Below, in pieces: positions 13,001-25,400 of a stretch of DNA of 64,000 bases. A program made the position numbers and the translations under genes. The DNA is taken from NCBI RefSeq assembly GCF_003286085.1, contig NW_020825456.1, forward strand, positions 209,586 to 273,585, given 5' to 3'. Each line of letters starts with the position of its first letter. Position 1 is the first letter of the stretch. The DNA is from Drosophila persimilis. Taxonomy: Eukaryota; Arthropoda; Insecta; Diptera; Drosophilidae. The notes beneath the pieces are model-generated. The model was not told the DNA's origin and searched no databases. It saw only the letters and a program-made list of their open reading frames with translations.

Positions 13001-13200
13001 GCCTAGGAATTCCGTTTCTTTCTTCAGGAATTCACACTTATCCATTTGAAGTTTGAGGTTTCCATCTCTCAACTTTCCAAAGACCCTTTTATGAGACAAC
13101 AAATGTTCTTCCAATGATGTGGAATAGATAATGATGTCGTCTAGATACACAAGGCAATCTGTAAAAATTAAATCTTCTAACAGATTGTTAGAAATAGAAA
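10066..13200 (-). mobile_element. Unit 2: errantivirus fossil fragment (env, integrase, RNase H, end of RT)
   Basis: Same content and order as the unit 1 copy: env about 10,066-11,174, integrase about 11,035-12,000, RNase H and tether about 12,000-12,841, RT end about 12,887-13,200. It belongs to the subtype reading [10 protein letters not shown] with LLSHKRV in RT, shared with units 3 and 6, where units 1, 5 and 7 read LIFKD and LLSLKRV. No LTR, gag or protease. Broken in about five places. Confidence 0.85.
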
Positions 13201-14657
13201 ATTTCGGGGAAATACCCCCAAACACTGTGCGACTTAATGACCACAAAGCTAGCGCAACTGTCGGATTGGACAGAATCGCGCCGTCTGGGAGTAAATCCCT
13301 CAAAAACGGAACTCGTATTATTCACAAATAAATACAAGGTCCCGCCCCTCAACCCCCCAATACTACAAGGATGCAGGCTCTTCTTTAGCGACAGTACCAG
13401 TTACTTAGGGTTGGTAATTGACAAGAAGCTTAGCTGGATCCTGAATGTCAAAGACAGAGTGAAGAAGGCAATGACTGCACTCTACACATGCAAAAAAGCT
13501 ATTGGGCTAAGATGGGATATGATCCCAAGCATAGTCCAATGGATATATCAAGCTATAGTTAGACCAATTCTACTCTACGGAGTTACGGTGTGGAGGCCGG
13601 CCCTATCAAAAAGGGCGATCACCAAGCAACTGGGCAAAGTCCAGCGGACTGCCGCCCTATGTATCAGCGGAGCTCTTCGCACCACCCCAAATGATGCGCT
13701 AAATGCCAACCTATGCCTACAGAGCCTTGACCTCGCAGGAAAGGAACGGGCAGAAGCAGCAGCAATACGTCTAAGAGACTCAGATCAATGGGTGACACAG
13801 TGCATAGGTCACTCAGCCATATTAAATAATAGCAGTACCGTCCCCTCAAAAACAGACTACCAAGTTCCAAGAGAGTACACAGTCACTCCCTTCGACACAA
13901 TCATCCCTCACAGAGACGAATGGCTCGAGGGACTCCCAGGCCCATATGGGGCCATAAACATCTTCACAGATGGATCAAAGCTGGACGACAGAGTCGGAGG
14001 GGGAAAGTACTCTGAACAGCTAAACATAAGGCATTCCTTCAGGCTCCCAGATCATTGCAGTGTCTTTCAAGCGGAAGTCATAGCAATCAGGGAGGCTCTA
14101 GACTGCCTACATGCGGCTGCCGTTACGGCAACCAAGCTAAACATTTATAGCGACAGCCAGGCTGCGATCAAATCGCTAAGTGCGATTTCCTCGAACTCGG
14201 CCACCGTGGCAGACTGGCGCAAATCTCTGCACGAGATGGCTCAGCAATTTGCTATTAGCCTGATTTGGGTGCCGGGCCACCGGGACATCGAGGGCAACTT
14301 TATAGCGGACGAGCTGGCCAGATTTGGCACTACATTCCCCCTTTTCCAAGACAAGGAGGATATCTGTATACCAATGGCCGCCTGTCGCAGCTGTAGAGAC
14401 GAGGAAGAGGAGGAGACAGTGGAACATCTGTTCTGCTCCTGCCCAGCTCTCAGCAGAAGAAGGCTACAGCACCTGGGCTCAGCCTTTCTACACGACATCT
14501 CAGAGATGTCCAAACTATGTCCCAGGAGGATGGCGAACTTTGTGAGATCATCTGGATGGGATAATTGCTGACAGGAAGTCTCACAACGCAGGAAGCCTAA
14601 ATGTGACGGGTTCCGAGCGAGCCCGGCAGCCGCCTCAACCTAACCTAACTTAACCTT
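13201..14657 (+). mobile_element. Unit 2: LOA-group LINE, uninterrupted 5'-truncated copy
   Basis: One of three copies in which the retained coding part is fully open (13,237-14,571). The 3' UTR is short (14,572-14,657) and lacks the ggaatgatcctatgcggt block seen in the other copies, but it keeps the common end cctcaacctaacctaacttaacctt. The sequence is of the KYSEQ/DWRKS subtype shared with unit 6. Endonuclease and the catalytic centre of RT are absent, so the copy cannot move by itself. Confidence 0.85.
13237..14571 (+). pseudogene. LINE ORF2 C-terminus: RT end, RNase H, zinc knuckle (444 codons, open)
   Basis: From ATG at 13,237. Residues 1-110 are the RT end ([26 protein letters not shown]). 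Residues 239-362 form an RNase H fold with all four expected acidic residues (D245 in TDGS, E280 in QAE, D306 in YSDS, D358 in IADE) and H348 in GHRD. A knuckle C383-x2-C386-x10-H397-x4-C402 lies near the C-terminus, typical of RNase H-bearing LINEs. The ATG is simply the first one after the chimera junction and not a family start. Whether it is ever translated is unknown. Confidence 0.75.
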
Positions 14658-15011
14658 GTTGATGTATATGCTTTGTGCAAATTCTGGTATTGAGTTGGAT
14701 ATTAAGAATTCGTTTAATTTTACACTGCAATTATGTATTTTTATTAATGCGTTACCTTCTACTTTTATTTCTTGGTTTTGGGCAATCTTGGTTTAATATG
14801 GTTTTTGGTAATTTCCAAGTTAACAATATATTGGGTTCTATGAAACTTATTTGAAAGTTTTGGTGTGCTTTGGTGTATGGACATTTTGTTTCTATTTGTT
14901 TGACTATTCCTGATATACATTCGTCATTTATTTTTCGTTTTGATTCTCTTTCATATACTTCGTTTTCTAGAACGTAATAATTGTTTTGCGTTAGGTCAGT
15001 GAGGATGTTAT
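14658..15011 (-). mobile_element. Unit 3: errantivirus fossil, env end (first of four pieces)
   Basis: 354 bp of the env 3' region, cut by BEL element 1 after gatgttat (5-bp target duplication gttat at 15,007-15,011). It continues at 21,907. Confidence 0.85.
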
Positions 15012-15318
15012 TGAAATTTTAGAATAGTTTTTCTAAATACAAAACCGAAAGTTCTTGGGTGACTGCAATTTTTTATTTAATACGACGAAAGAAAAGGGGT
15101 GCGTGCGTTCGATTTCAAGGGTTTTTCTCGACTTCTTTTCAATATATTCAAACAATTTCTTCTAAGCCTACCTTACCTACGGTGGCAAAGCGGGGCGAAT
15201 TCGCCAAGAGCGAGAGAACGAGCTTTTATTGCGCTCCCGCTTTGCCCTAGCCTAACTTACACTAGACTTCATGAAATTATATCCTAATAACAATTATAAA
15301 TATTCAAATGACGCTACA
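15012..15318 (-). repeat. BEL 1, 3' LTR (left)
   Basis: 307 bp, the same sequence as 21,600-21,906 except for about two bases (accgaaagttc against accgaacattc). TG...CA ends. Confidence 0.92.
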
Positions 15319-18300
15319 CCGGCCCCGTTGAAGGCCTGGAAGGCTTCAAACCATTGGCAGAAGCGCCAATTTGTGTATCGGCCTCCTGAACGTGGCTCCG
15401 CTGCTCGTCCTTAGCTCGACCACTCTGACCCTTCCGTCCTGCCCGGCGGTTGTGCCGACCACCCTTCCTAGGAGCCACTGTTGAGGGGGCAGGTTGTCCT
15501 CGGCGACGATTACTAGGTCGCCTTCCTTTATGTTTGGCTCCTCCTGGTGCCACTTGCATCTGATTTGTAATCCCAGCACATACTCCCGGGACCATCGCTG
15601 CCAGAACATTTGCCTGGCTGACGAGACAAGCCGCCATCGCTTTAAGCAGCTCAGACCCTCCTGGTCCGGGGTCCTGGGTGCTGGGGGTGCGATGAGCGGC
15701 CCGCCTGTCAGCAGGTGCCCGGGAGTCAGCGCGTCTCCGTCGCTTGGGTCTGGGCTTAGGGGTCCTAGCGGGCGCGAGTTGAGTACCGCCTCGATCCCGA
15801 CCAGCACGGTCTCCAGCTCCTCTGCGGTGAGGAGAGCGCTTCCGACTGCCCGTAGGAGTAGGCCCTTGGCAGACTTCACACCGGCCTCCCAAAGTCCGCC
15901 CATGTGCGGTGCTCGAGGCGGTATGAAGGCAAACTCGCACCCGCTTCTTGACGCAAATTCGCGTATCGCGTCCGCTTCCGCCTCCATCTTCCTCCGCAGT
16001 TCGCTGAAGTGGCGACTTGCTCCGACGAAATTTGTCGCGTTGTCGCAGTTCACGCGTTGCGGACATCCTCGACGACCGACGAACCTTTGGAATGCCAACA
16101 AGAAGGAATTAGTCGTCAAATCGGAGACAATTTCTAAATGAACCGCCTTGGACGCAAAACAGACAAATAACGCTATGTAGGACTTATAAGGGGGCCTTCC
16201 ACGAATTTTCAGAGTCGTATAGACTGGGCCACAAAAATCAACGCCACATACTGAAAATGGGCGGAGAGCACGGAGCCGGTCTGCGGGTAAGTTGCCCATC
16301 ATTTGGGTCTGGAGTAGCGGCTTGCATTTAAAGCAACGAATACACGACCTAACTGTCGCCCTGCAGACCGCCTGAGCATTCACTATCCAAATGCGCTGTC
16401 TAAGGATACTCACGAGTGCTCGTGGGCCGGCATGAAAATTCGTTTGATGCAGCGAACGTATGTCTGCACAAACTGCGAGCGTTTTGTCAATAACAAAGGA
16501 AACTTGGCATTATATGACATAGGAGCGTTAACTAGTCGCCCCCCAACTCGCAACAACGAAAAAGAGCACCATGTCCCAGCCTCTTCATGGATGAAGGGAT
16601 TCAAGCGCTGAAGACTGGGGCCTAACTTGGTGCCTTTACGAACCCTTTCAATATCTTCTTGAGACTCATTTTTCTGTGTTATTTCGACTATTTTTAGAAA
16701 CGCCTCGTCGTATTCTACGGATGACGGAATTTTTCCAAAGTTGAGACTTTCGTCGTTGCATTTTCGGATGAAGCGGAACACGAAAACGAACACTCTTAGC
16801 AGTTTGAGGTGTGACGAGTATCCCTCGATTACATCCACTAAGTAATTTGGCTTGGCCGCGACGGTCAGTCCGACCGATTTCTTCCGACTTTCCATCTGTT
16901 TCTCTTCTTCGGAAAGCTCGAAGTGTGGATTTCTGGGCCAGCTCTCTTCTTCAAACTTTAAGAACTCTGGTCCTCCAAACCAGATCGACTGCACGATTTC
17001 CTCTACGTCACAACCTCTCGAAACTATGTCTGCTGGGTTCTGTTTTGTTGGCACATGCCGCCACGTAGCTTCACTTGACCACTCTTGAATCTCCGCTACT
17101 CGGTTCGCAACGAATGTTGACAACGACGAAGGGTGGGATCTGATCCAATGAAGAGTAACTTCTGAATCTGACCAGAATATCATTTTATCAATTGGAACCT
17201 TGAGCAGGTATTTGATTCGGTGACAAAGGTCTGCTAGAAGGTGAGCGGCACATAACTCAAGCCTTGGGAGCATTTTCGTCTTGAGTGGCGCTACTTTCGA
17301 CTTTGCAGTCAACAAGGAGACCTTGAAACCTTCTGCAGTCTTTCTACGGATATAGACGCAGGCTCCATAAGCTCTCATGGATGCGTCGGCAAAGGCATGT
17401 ACTTGAATCGGTGACATGGGATCAGTATGCACAAATCGAGGTATGGTAATCTTCTCCAACTGACCCAAGGATTCTTTTAATAAGTTCCATGCTGTTTCCA
17501 AGTTCATTGGAATTGACTCATCCCAATCTAGCTTGTTGAGCCAAAGCTCCTGTAGTAGGATCTTTCCCTTAATTACTAAAGGACTTAACAAGCCAAGGGG
17601 GTCAAACAGCTTTGATGTCACCGATAAGATGTTCCGTTTTGTCGCTCGGAGACCCATAACTGACGTGTCAATTTGGAACTTAAAGACGTCTTCGTGTGGC
17701 AGCCACGATATTCCTAACGCCTTAGTTGACTCTGAGTCCGAGATCGTTATCGGTTTAACTGTGCTCTCGGATGCGGTGACCTCAGGTGAGTTCGAAAACC
17801 ATTTAGTCAATTCAAACCCAGCGGTTTGAAGAACCTGAGCCACATCAGACTTAATTGTCTTTAACTCCTCTACGCAACCAGCACCAGTCAACATGTCATC
17901 GACATAGAAGTCGGAGTCGATAACTTCAGCAGCTTTAGGGAATGAGAGTTTTGCAGACTCACTCAACCTCTTCAAACACCGAATTGCCAAAAATGGGGCT
18001 GGTCCAGTCCCATATGTTACGGTGTTGAGCTGGTATATTCTCAAGGACTCAGACGGGTCTCTTCTCCACACTATGAGCTGGAATTGTCTATCCGCATCAG
18101 CGACCCAGACTTGGCGATACATCTTCTTAACATCGGCTGTCAAGGCGTACCTGTGTAGTCTGAATCGGAGCAATGTCGAATACAGCTCATCCTGTATCGT
18201 AGGACCGACCATCAATATGTCATTCAAGGCCACCTGAGAGGACGTTTTACAAGACGCATCGAAAACGACGCGGAGCTTGGTCGACGTGCTTTGAGGCCTC

Positions 18301-20498
18301 AACACACACTGATGTGGAATGAAATAATGTGGAGTTTTGGGGATTGTGTTGTCTGTGGTAGACATGTGACCCAAGGAGAGGTACTCTTCCATGAACTCCA
18401 AGTACATTTTCTGCAACTCGGGGTCACGAGACAATCTTTTTTCAAGCGATAAAAACCGCCGTTTAGCCACTTCAAAGGAGTTGCCTAAGATACTGGGATC
18501 TGATTTGAACGGCAGTCTTACTTCAAACCGACCTGAAGGCACGACCTGAGTAGTCCTTCTATAATGCTTTTCACATAACTTGTGTTCAGGAGATAAAGAC
18601 TTTTTAGAAGACGGCAATTCTTCCAGTGACCAAAACTTTTGTAATGTATTGTCGATGTGGATCACTGACTCTTCTCGACAACTCAAACAATTCCTAGCTT
18701 CTTGGGTGGCAGTCACCTTTGGAGTGTATCTGCCCGACACAATCCAGCCGAGAAGCGTTTTCTGCAGAGTTGGATAGTCAGGACCTTGGCGAATCTGACC
18801 AACAGATAGAAGTTCGAAAAATGTTTCTGCACCTATCAACATATCTATCTTCTGTGGCTTGAAGAAATATGGGTCTGCAAGTGGTAAGTTCTTTGGGATT
18901 TTCCAGTCACTCACGTTAAGTGTCTGATCAGGGTGATACCCCGAAATGGACCTTAGAATCCAGAAATCAACCGAAAACTCACTACCAGTAATTCGCGACT
19001 TCACCACCGTGTGTATCTTTTTCTTGACTTGTGAATTGGATTCACCAATACCAAGCAAGTTGATACACGACTCCTCCCTACGGATCTGTAAGCGCTGTGC
19101 TAAGTCCTCAGTTATAAAATTGGTTTGAGACCCCGAGTCAAGCAGAGCTCGGGCCAAAACATGTTCACCATTATTTGTTCGGACGCTTACGATCGACGTA
19201 GCCAGAATAACTCTATCCATAGCTGTCGCATGGAGAGCATGCGAAGTGGAAGGTCGATTCTGATTGGGAGGAGGAGAAGAATTCTCTGGGGGTGATGGTA
19301 ACGCTAGACTTTTATTCGCCACTGTGTACCTATGCAATAAGGTATGGTGTGAGCAGCCACACACTCGACACTTCTTAGCTTTGCATCGTACTACAGAGTG
19401 GCCTGGCTGCAGACAATTGATGCACAAGGATGCAGTTTTTGCGAATTCGAACCTTTGCATTACTGCTAGCCGACCAAATGGACTGCACTCTGTCAACAAA
19501 TGGCCTTTCGCATTGCAGTAGCTGCATTGTTGATTTTTAGTATTCGCGGTGGAACACGCGAATGAGCTCCGATTATGCTGCTTGCTTGGCACAGCTTTCT
19601 GCTCCTGCTTTGGTTTGTCCGAATTTTCGGCCGAAAGATGCTGATGTCTGCGATTAAGCAACCTTTCACAGTCCGTCCAAAGTGGCAGTTTGTCATAATC
19701 GAGCTGTTCTTCCCATTTCTCTTTGGTCACCGGATCGACTCTGCTCAAGACGAGATGAATAATCATCGCATTCGAGATCTTTTTATCATCGCCTATCGAC
19801 AACAACGAACCATATATGGATGAGGCGGTATCGATAAGGTTCCTTAAGGACGATGCTGATTGCTGGGTCATTTTGGGAAGATTAAATAGAGCATCAATGT
19901 GATTTTTAAAGATCAGACAATCATTATCGTAGACCCGTTTTAAGCTAGCCATTGCTTTCTCGTAGTTGGTCTCGGTTACTTGGAAAGCCCTAACTGTTCC
20001 CAACGCTTCACCGGAGAGACACGAAAGCAAATGGTTGAACTTTTCGATAATTGGAATGCTTTGGTCATTATGAACTAGAGTCTCAAATAAACCTATGAAG
20101 TTTTTAAAGTCCGAATAGTTGCCGCTGAACTGCGGCAGAGCTAACTTCGGAAGGCGAGCACGAGTTGGGCCACCATAAGCTGGTACTGCCTGTATTGTCT
20201 CATCAGCTGTCTTTAATGCGCAAATGAGAGACATTAATTTTGCCTTTGTGACAATTGAGAGTTCTTCCAACTCGACTCCAAATTCATCGTCAATGTCTAT
20301 ATCTTCAATCTTCTCTTGAAGTTCGCGTGCCGTGTCAATGCTACGCATCAGCGTTTCGAGTCTGCACTCGAGCTCCGTCAATACCAGCGGAATATCCCCC
20401 GCTTCTAAACGGTCCGCTAATAAACGAATGCCTTTGACACGGAAACTGCGCTTTTTCTTCAGCTCTTCAAGGACGATATTGTTGGCTTTTGAGGTCAT
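15319..20498 (-). pseudogene. BEL 1 gag-pol region (fossil)
   Basis: Reads leftwards from an ATG at 20,498 (MTSKANN). Parts in order: coiled, charged gag about 20,498-19,500; zinc motifs (CSYCNAKGHLLTEC, CINCLQPGHSVVRC, CRVCGCSHH) about 19,530-19,330; aspartic protease (LLDSGSQTNF) about 19,150; RT about 18,400-17,700 with FYVDDM; RNase H (HAFADASMRAYGACVYI) about 17,400-17,000; integrase, with its core about 16,410-15,700, ending near 15,346. Domain order and the DSGSQ protease style are those of BEL/Pao. About one break. There is no env. Confidence 0.85.
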
Positions 20499-21599
20499 AT
20501 TGATTCTCAATGCAAGCAACTGAAGGCGAAAGATCGTTTCTAATAATCGTATTTAATGCCGAGGCACTCAATGAAATAATGGGTAATTGTACCCAAACGA
20601 GGTGAAAAACCAATATACCCGAAAAATTTAGGGTAGAGCGTCGCTTGGCTGGCGCGTACACGAAAACCACACAAGAATACCAACGAACTGTACTGGTGAC
20701 AAGCGAAAACGAAAAATTTCACCGCTGCAGTTCAGAAGAATTAATGTTGTGTATGCGTATGCACCGACAACGATCGACGCTAAATTGATTTACGAGGCAC
20801 GACTTTGTCTTAATTGATAGTTGGATCCTACTGACACCAAACGAATATACCCGACGAAAACAGGGTAGCGCGTCACTTGGTGTTTGGTTTGGATCAAGCG
20901 CGCCAAACAAAAGAACAACGATAAGCAACGGTGAAGAGCGAAAGCGAGACGAAAAAATTCACCGCTGCAGCTGCGTATTGGTATGCGTGCTTGGCCAACG
21001 ACCCAACTATACATATATTTGACACAACGAAAACGAGAAAGGGGAAAGGGGCGACAGCGATTGCAGTAAAAATGAGTTATGTATATGTGTAGTTATTGCG
21101 TCCAAGAGGGTTAGATGTACATATGTATGTATATATGTATTAATATATATGCTCAACTCTAACTACAGCATGCAATCTAGCTCTACTATGTCATACGTAT
21201 GTGCCAAGAATTGAAAGCGAGGTGCAATTGTTTCAGCACAAGACAATAATTCGAGTTTTTTAATCTTTCGTCTTCACTCGAGCTTTCAATTTTTTGCACA
21301 AATACCTCTTGGGAAGATAGGAAATTCCAGGTGCTGTACTCTCCTCTTGTATATGTAGCTGCAGACAGGGTATTGCACGACCGACGCGGTGATTTTTAGT
21401 TTGGTTTGTTTAATTATTGCACACACGTCGCGGTCACTTTGGCAATTTAGCTGCAGCACATATGCATGTACATGTATGTATGTATGTACAATAGATTTTG
21501 GCTATTTATGTATGTATCTTCACTGTGTCACTGTCACTTTTTGCCTTTCCACTTGAATTAATATATACGTTTAAATTGCGAGTCCACCCGGGGGCGCCA
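20499..21599 (-). other. BEL 1 leader with primer-binding site and duplicated block
   Basis: About 1.1 kb without a convincing gene. The base next to the LTR begins a primer-binding-like sequence (minus strand TGGCGCCCCCGGGTGGAC, 21,582-21,599); I cannot assign the tRNA. Two imperfect direct repeats at about 20,612-20,730 and 20,844-20,970 share aatatacccga, agggtag.gcgtc.cttgg and ttcaccgctgcag. Short tatg repeats lie near 21,120-21,150 and 21,465-21,490. Confidence 0.7.
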
Positions 21600-21906
21600 T
21601 GAAATTTTAGAATAGTTTTTCTAAATACAAAACCGAACATTCTTGGGTGACTGCAATTTTTTATTTAATACGACGAAAGAAAAGGGGTGCGTGCGTTCGA
21701 TTTCAAGGGTTTTTCTCGACTTCTTTTCAATATATTCAAACAATTTCTTCTAAGCCTACCTTACCTACGGTGGCAAAGCGGGGCGAATTCGCCAAGAGCG
21801 AGAGAACGAGCTTTTATTGCGCTCCCGCTTTGCCCTAGCCTAACTTACACTAGACTTCATGAAATTATATCCTAATAACAATTATAAATATTCAAATGAC
21901 GCTACA
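21600..21906 (-). repeat. BEL 1, 5' LTR (right)
   Basis: 307 bp, partner of 15,012-15,318, followed by the gttat duplication. Confidence 0.92.
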
Positions 21907-21951
21907 GTTATTATCTTCATCTGGATATGGGACAATTTTAAGTATAGGAAT
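21907..21951 (-). mobile_element. Unit 3: errantivirus fossil, 45-bp env sliver between the two BEL elements
   Basis: Reads gttattatcttcatctgg and continues to gtataggaat, exactly the env sequence found uninterrupted in the other units. It is bounded by the gttat duplication of BEL 1 and the ggaat duplication of BEL 2. Two independent insertions therefore landed about 40 bp apart. Confidence 0.9.
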
Positions 21952-22052
21952 TGTTTGAGATGCCAAGCTTTTTTGGCACCTATGTATTTCAAAATAAAAA
22001 GAGATTTTGGGTTAAACTTTATAATATATAATATAATATTTAATCTTGGTGG

Positions 22053-22088
<36 letters not shown>

Positions 22089-22464
22089 TTGGACGTTGAC
22101 ATGCAATGACTGCATCTAACAAGAGGCGATGCAATTACTGCACCGTCAAGTGGCCCAGCTTAGCGGAAGCCGATTGCTTGCTATTGCCAGATGTACTTTA
22201 TGCGAGATCGATATGCAACCAATGCGCAGAGGGGTTAGCATAGAACTAAAACTATAGACGACGGCGTTAGATCAAAGTGACTGCCGAAGTGGCGGCAGCA
22301 GATCAAAGTAGTTGCCGAAGTGGCGGCGGCAGAGAGCCCCTTTAGCGAGAGAGCGCAGCAGCTCTGCAGAAAGTCAACGTTTAACAACATATGTAGGCGG
22401 CTCTCTATGCTCATACAATAATAATGCTAAAGTTACGGTTATTCCTCAGCGGCTGGCCCGAACA
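21952..22464 (-). repeat. BEL 2, 3' LTR (left), interrupted by a LINE scrap
   Basis: Matches 28,010-28,416 on both sides of an insertion at 22,056-22,157. Immediately inside, at 22,465-22,475, the minus strand reads cggggggagta, a good polypurine tract. Confidence 0.9.
22056..22157 (-). mobile_element. 102-bp 3' scrap of the CR1-like LINE family, with poly(A) tail
   Basis: The minus strand reads gggccacttgacggtgcag and ends in tgtcaacgtccaaat followed by about 30 A (poly-T on the plus strand, 22,056-22,086). The same roughly 70 bp forms the 3' end of the full-length LINE at 29,413-34,110. A 4-bp gctt flanks it on both sides, matching the single gctt in the uninterrupted LTR. This is a severely 5'-truncated copy that inserted after BEL 2. 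Confidence 0.85.
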
Positions 22465-25400
22465 TACTCCCCCCGTTGGGAGCTAGTCTCTCAACAGATT
22501 CCTTAAGGGGCAGCAAACATAGCCGAGTGACGGCCCTCCTGATGTTTCCTGAGGATGTCTTCAGGTCAGCGACGCGACACACTCCGTCCTTGCCCTTAAC
22601 GACATCAACCACTCTAGCCAGTGGCCAACGCATTGGAGGAAGATTTCCGTCCTTCACCAGAACGAGATCGTTCTTGCATATGTTTCGCGCGGAGATACGC
22701 CACTTCGCGCGCTCTTGCAACAGAGTGAGATACTCTTCGCGCCAACGGCTCGAAAATATTTGTTGTAGTTGGGTGACCCGCTGCCAGCCATCCAGACGAT
22801 TGTAGTTCAGCTTCGTTAGATCAGGCTCGAGGATTTGCTCATGGGGGCCGCCTAAAAGCAGATGAGCAGGAGTCAAAACGTCTAAATCATCAGGATTTTC
22901 TGAAAGCGAGAGCAAAGGGCGAGAGTTAACAATTGCAGTGATCTGACAGATCAGAGTGCGCAGCTCGTCGAAGCTAAGCACAGATGGTCCAACTGAGCGG
23001 TACAGGTGATATTTTGCGGTCTTCACGGCCGCTTCCCACAACCCGCCAAAATGCGGAGAGCGAGGTGGGATGAAACGCCAGTCGATCGAGTCAGCCAAGC
23101 AGGATTCGTGGACCTCCTTCATATGCGGTTCGCTTAGACAGAGCTTCTTTAGCTCCAGAAGCTCGTTCTTGGCCCCAACGAAGTTTGTCGCATTGTCCGA
23201 CCAAATTTGACTTGGCCTTCCTCGAGTGGAAGTAAAACGCTTTAGTGCGCCTAGAAACGATGCAGTGGTCAAATCCTTTACAAGCTCCATGTGTATAGCC
23301 TTGGAAGTGAAGCAGATGAATACGCTAATGTAGCACTTGATCGGAGGCCTTGTGCGGATTTCTGATCGGTAGAAAAAAGGTCCACAGTAATCTACTCCAG
23401 TGACTTCAAAAGCTCGAGATCCTTCCAAACGTTCGTTAGGTAGGTCTCCCATGATGTGTTCGACCATGCGCGGCCTAGTCCTGAAGCATCTCACACATCT
23501 GCTGACGACCCTTGACACTGCCTTAACACCTCCAATGGGCCAATATTCCAGCCGAATTTTGGATAGCAAGGCGCGAGGTCCGGCATGGAGGTTTCTTTCA
23601 TGATAATATCTTATCAGCGCAAAGGTAATGGAATGTCCCTTTGGCAAAATGAGCGGGTGCTGAGCATCAAATCCTAGCGATGAGTTGCCAAGACGACCTC
23701 CAACTCTAAGTAGTCCAGAATGATCGATGAACGGGTTGAGCGAACTAATAGAACTGGATTTCATGACTTGACCATTGCGCCGAATCTCCTTTATGTCCAT
23801 CCACAAATTTGCCAGCTGAATGTGTCGAATTAGAAGATGCGTTCCTTGCCGAATATCAGAAACGGTGAGTCCTGGATGCCTAAGACGATGTATAAATTTA
23901 TGCATGTAGGCGAATGTGCGCTGCATGCGAAAGAATGAATTCGCAAATTTGCATCCGGACGTGAGATCGGCATGTGGAGACGTGATTAGCAATCCTCTCT
24001 TGCGAAGCTCCAAAGTTGCTATGTTGTTAGTAGGAGATACAGGCCACTTATCCTTGGAGCATAGCAAAAAGGATGGGCCGTGAAACCATAGCTCTGACTG
24101 GATAAGATGGTTGGGAAGCGAGCCTCTCGAGAGAATATCAGCAGGATTTAAAGATGTGGGAACATAGCGCCATTCCATGTCTGCCGTCAACTCCTGAATT
24201 GATGCCACTCGATTTGCCACGAAAACTTGAAATTTAGCTGGCTCGTCCCTAATCCAAGATAATGCTGTTGACGAATCCGACCAGCAATAGAACCGACCTG
24301 TAAAGATTCCCATGTCCTTTACATTCTGCATGATTTTTGCAAGCAAATGGGCTCCACTTAATTCCAGCTTAGGAATCGATATAGTCTTTAGCGGCGCCAC
24401 TCGCGACTTTGAGCACAAAACGTGGCTCGAAGACTGGGCTTCCCTGGACACGACATACACGCAAGCGCCATATGCTTCTAAGCTGGCATCACAGAATCCG
24501 TGAACTTCTGTAGCCACACTAGAACGAAGAACCAAGCGAGGAAATGAGATCCGAGAAATGCATGCCAAACTATTTCTCAAGTCCATCCAAGTTGAATGCA
24601 ACGCTGAGGGTAGGCTTTCATCCCAATCCAAATTTTCTCTCCAAAGCTGCTGAAGGAAGATTTTGCACCTGACAATGACTGGATTTATCAATCCAAGAGG
24701 GTCGTAGAACCGCGCAATCGTAGATAAAACCGACCGCTTTGATGGCTTTGAGGTTGTGTCCAGTGCGGACAAGGCAAAAAGCAGCTGATCCGAAGCAGGG
24801 TCCCACGCTAAGTCGAGAGTTTTGGCTATGTCGCTTCCATCATTAAACTTTAGGAACTTCTCTATGTCATCTTCAGGGGTTCCCTCAAGTACTTCCTGGT
24901 GACTGGAGCACCATTTCCTAAGTCTAAAGTTACCACGGGACAGTAAAGCTGATGTTTGGTGCATCTTTTCCATGACCTGTGCGACCGAATTACCGCCCGA
25001 AATAAGGTCATCCACGTAAAACTCCTGCCGCAGAGCAGCTGAGCCAAGAGGGTAGGATTCACCCTCGTCGATGGCCAGCTGGTGCATTGCGCGGACCGCT
25101 AAAAATGATGCAGCCCTCGTCCCGTATGTGACGGTGTCTAATGTGTAGACTTGAACCTCGGACTCGAGGGAATCTCGCCATAGGATGCACTGATACAAAT
25201 TGTCGGGTGGAGACACTCGTACGCAGCGGTACATTTTACAAATGTCCCCAGTGAGAGCGACTGGATATGTTCGAAAGCGAATCAATATGTTAAACAATGC
25301 TGGCTGAATAACAGGGCCTGTCATCATCACATCATTTAGAGAATATCCAGTTGATGTGGCTGCAGATCCATCGAAAACGACACGGAGTTTTGTCGTCGTA

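Larger units (their letters stand above)
15012..21906 (-). mobile_element. BEL/Pao LTR retrotransposon 1, nested in unit 3
   Basis: A 6.9-kb minus-strand element with two 307-bp LTRs (TGAAATTTTAG to CGCTACA), flanked by the 5-bp duplication gttat (15,007-15,011 and 21,907-21,911). A primer-binding site directly abuts the 5' LTR. Gag-pol contains three gag zinc motifs, protease, RT with YVDD, RNase H and integrase, in BEL/Pao order. I see only two differences between the LTRs, so the insertion is recent. It looks nearly whole, with about one break in the coding region. It post-dates the array, since no other unit carries it. Confidence 0.9.

Noticed and set aside
15494-16141. A 215-codon plus-strand frame
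   Set aside because: Antisense to BEL 1 integrase, with no recognisable domain.
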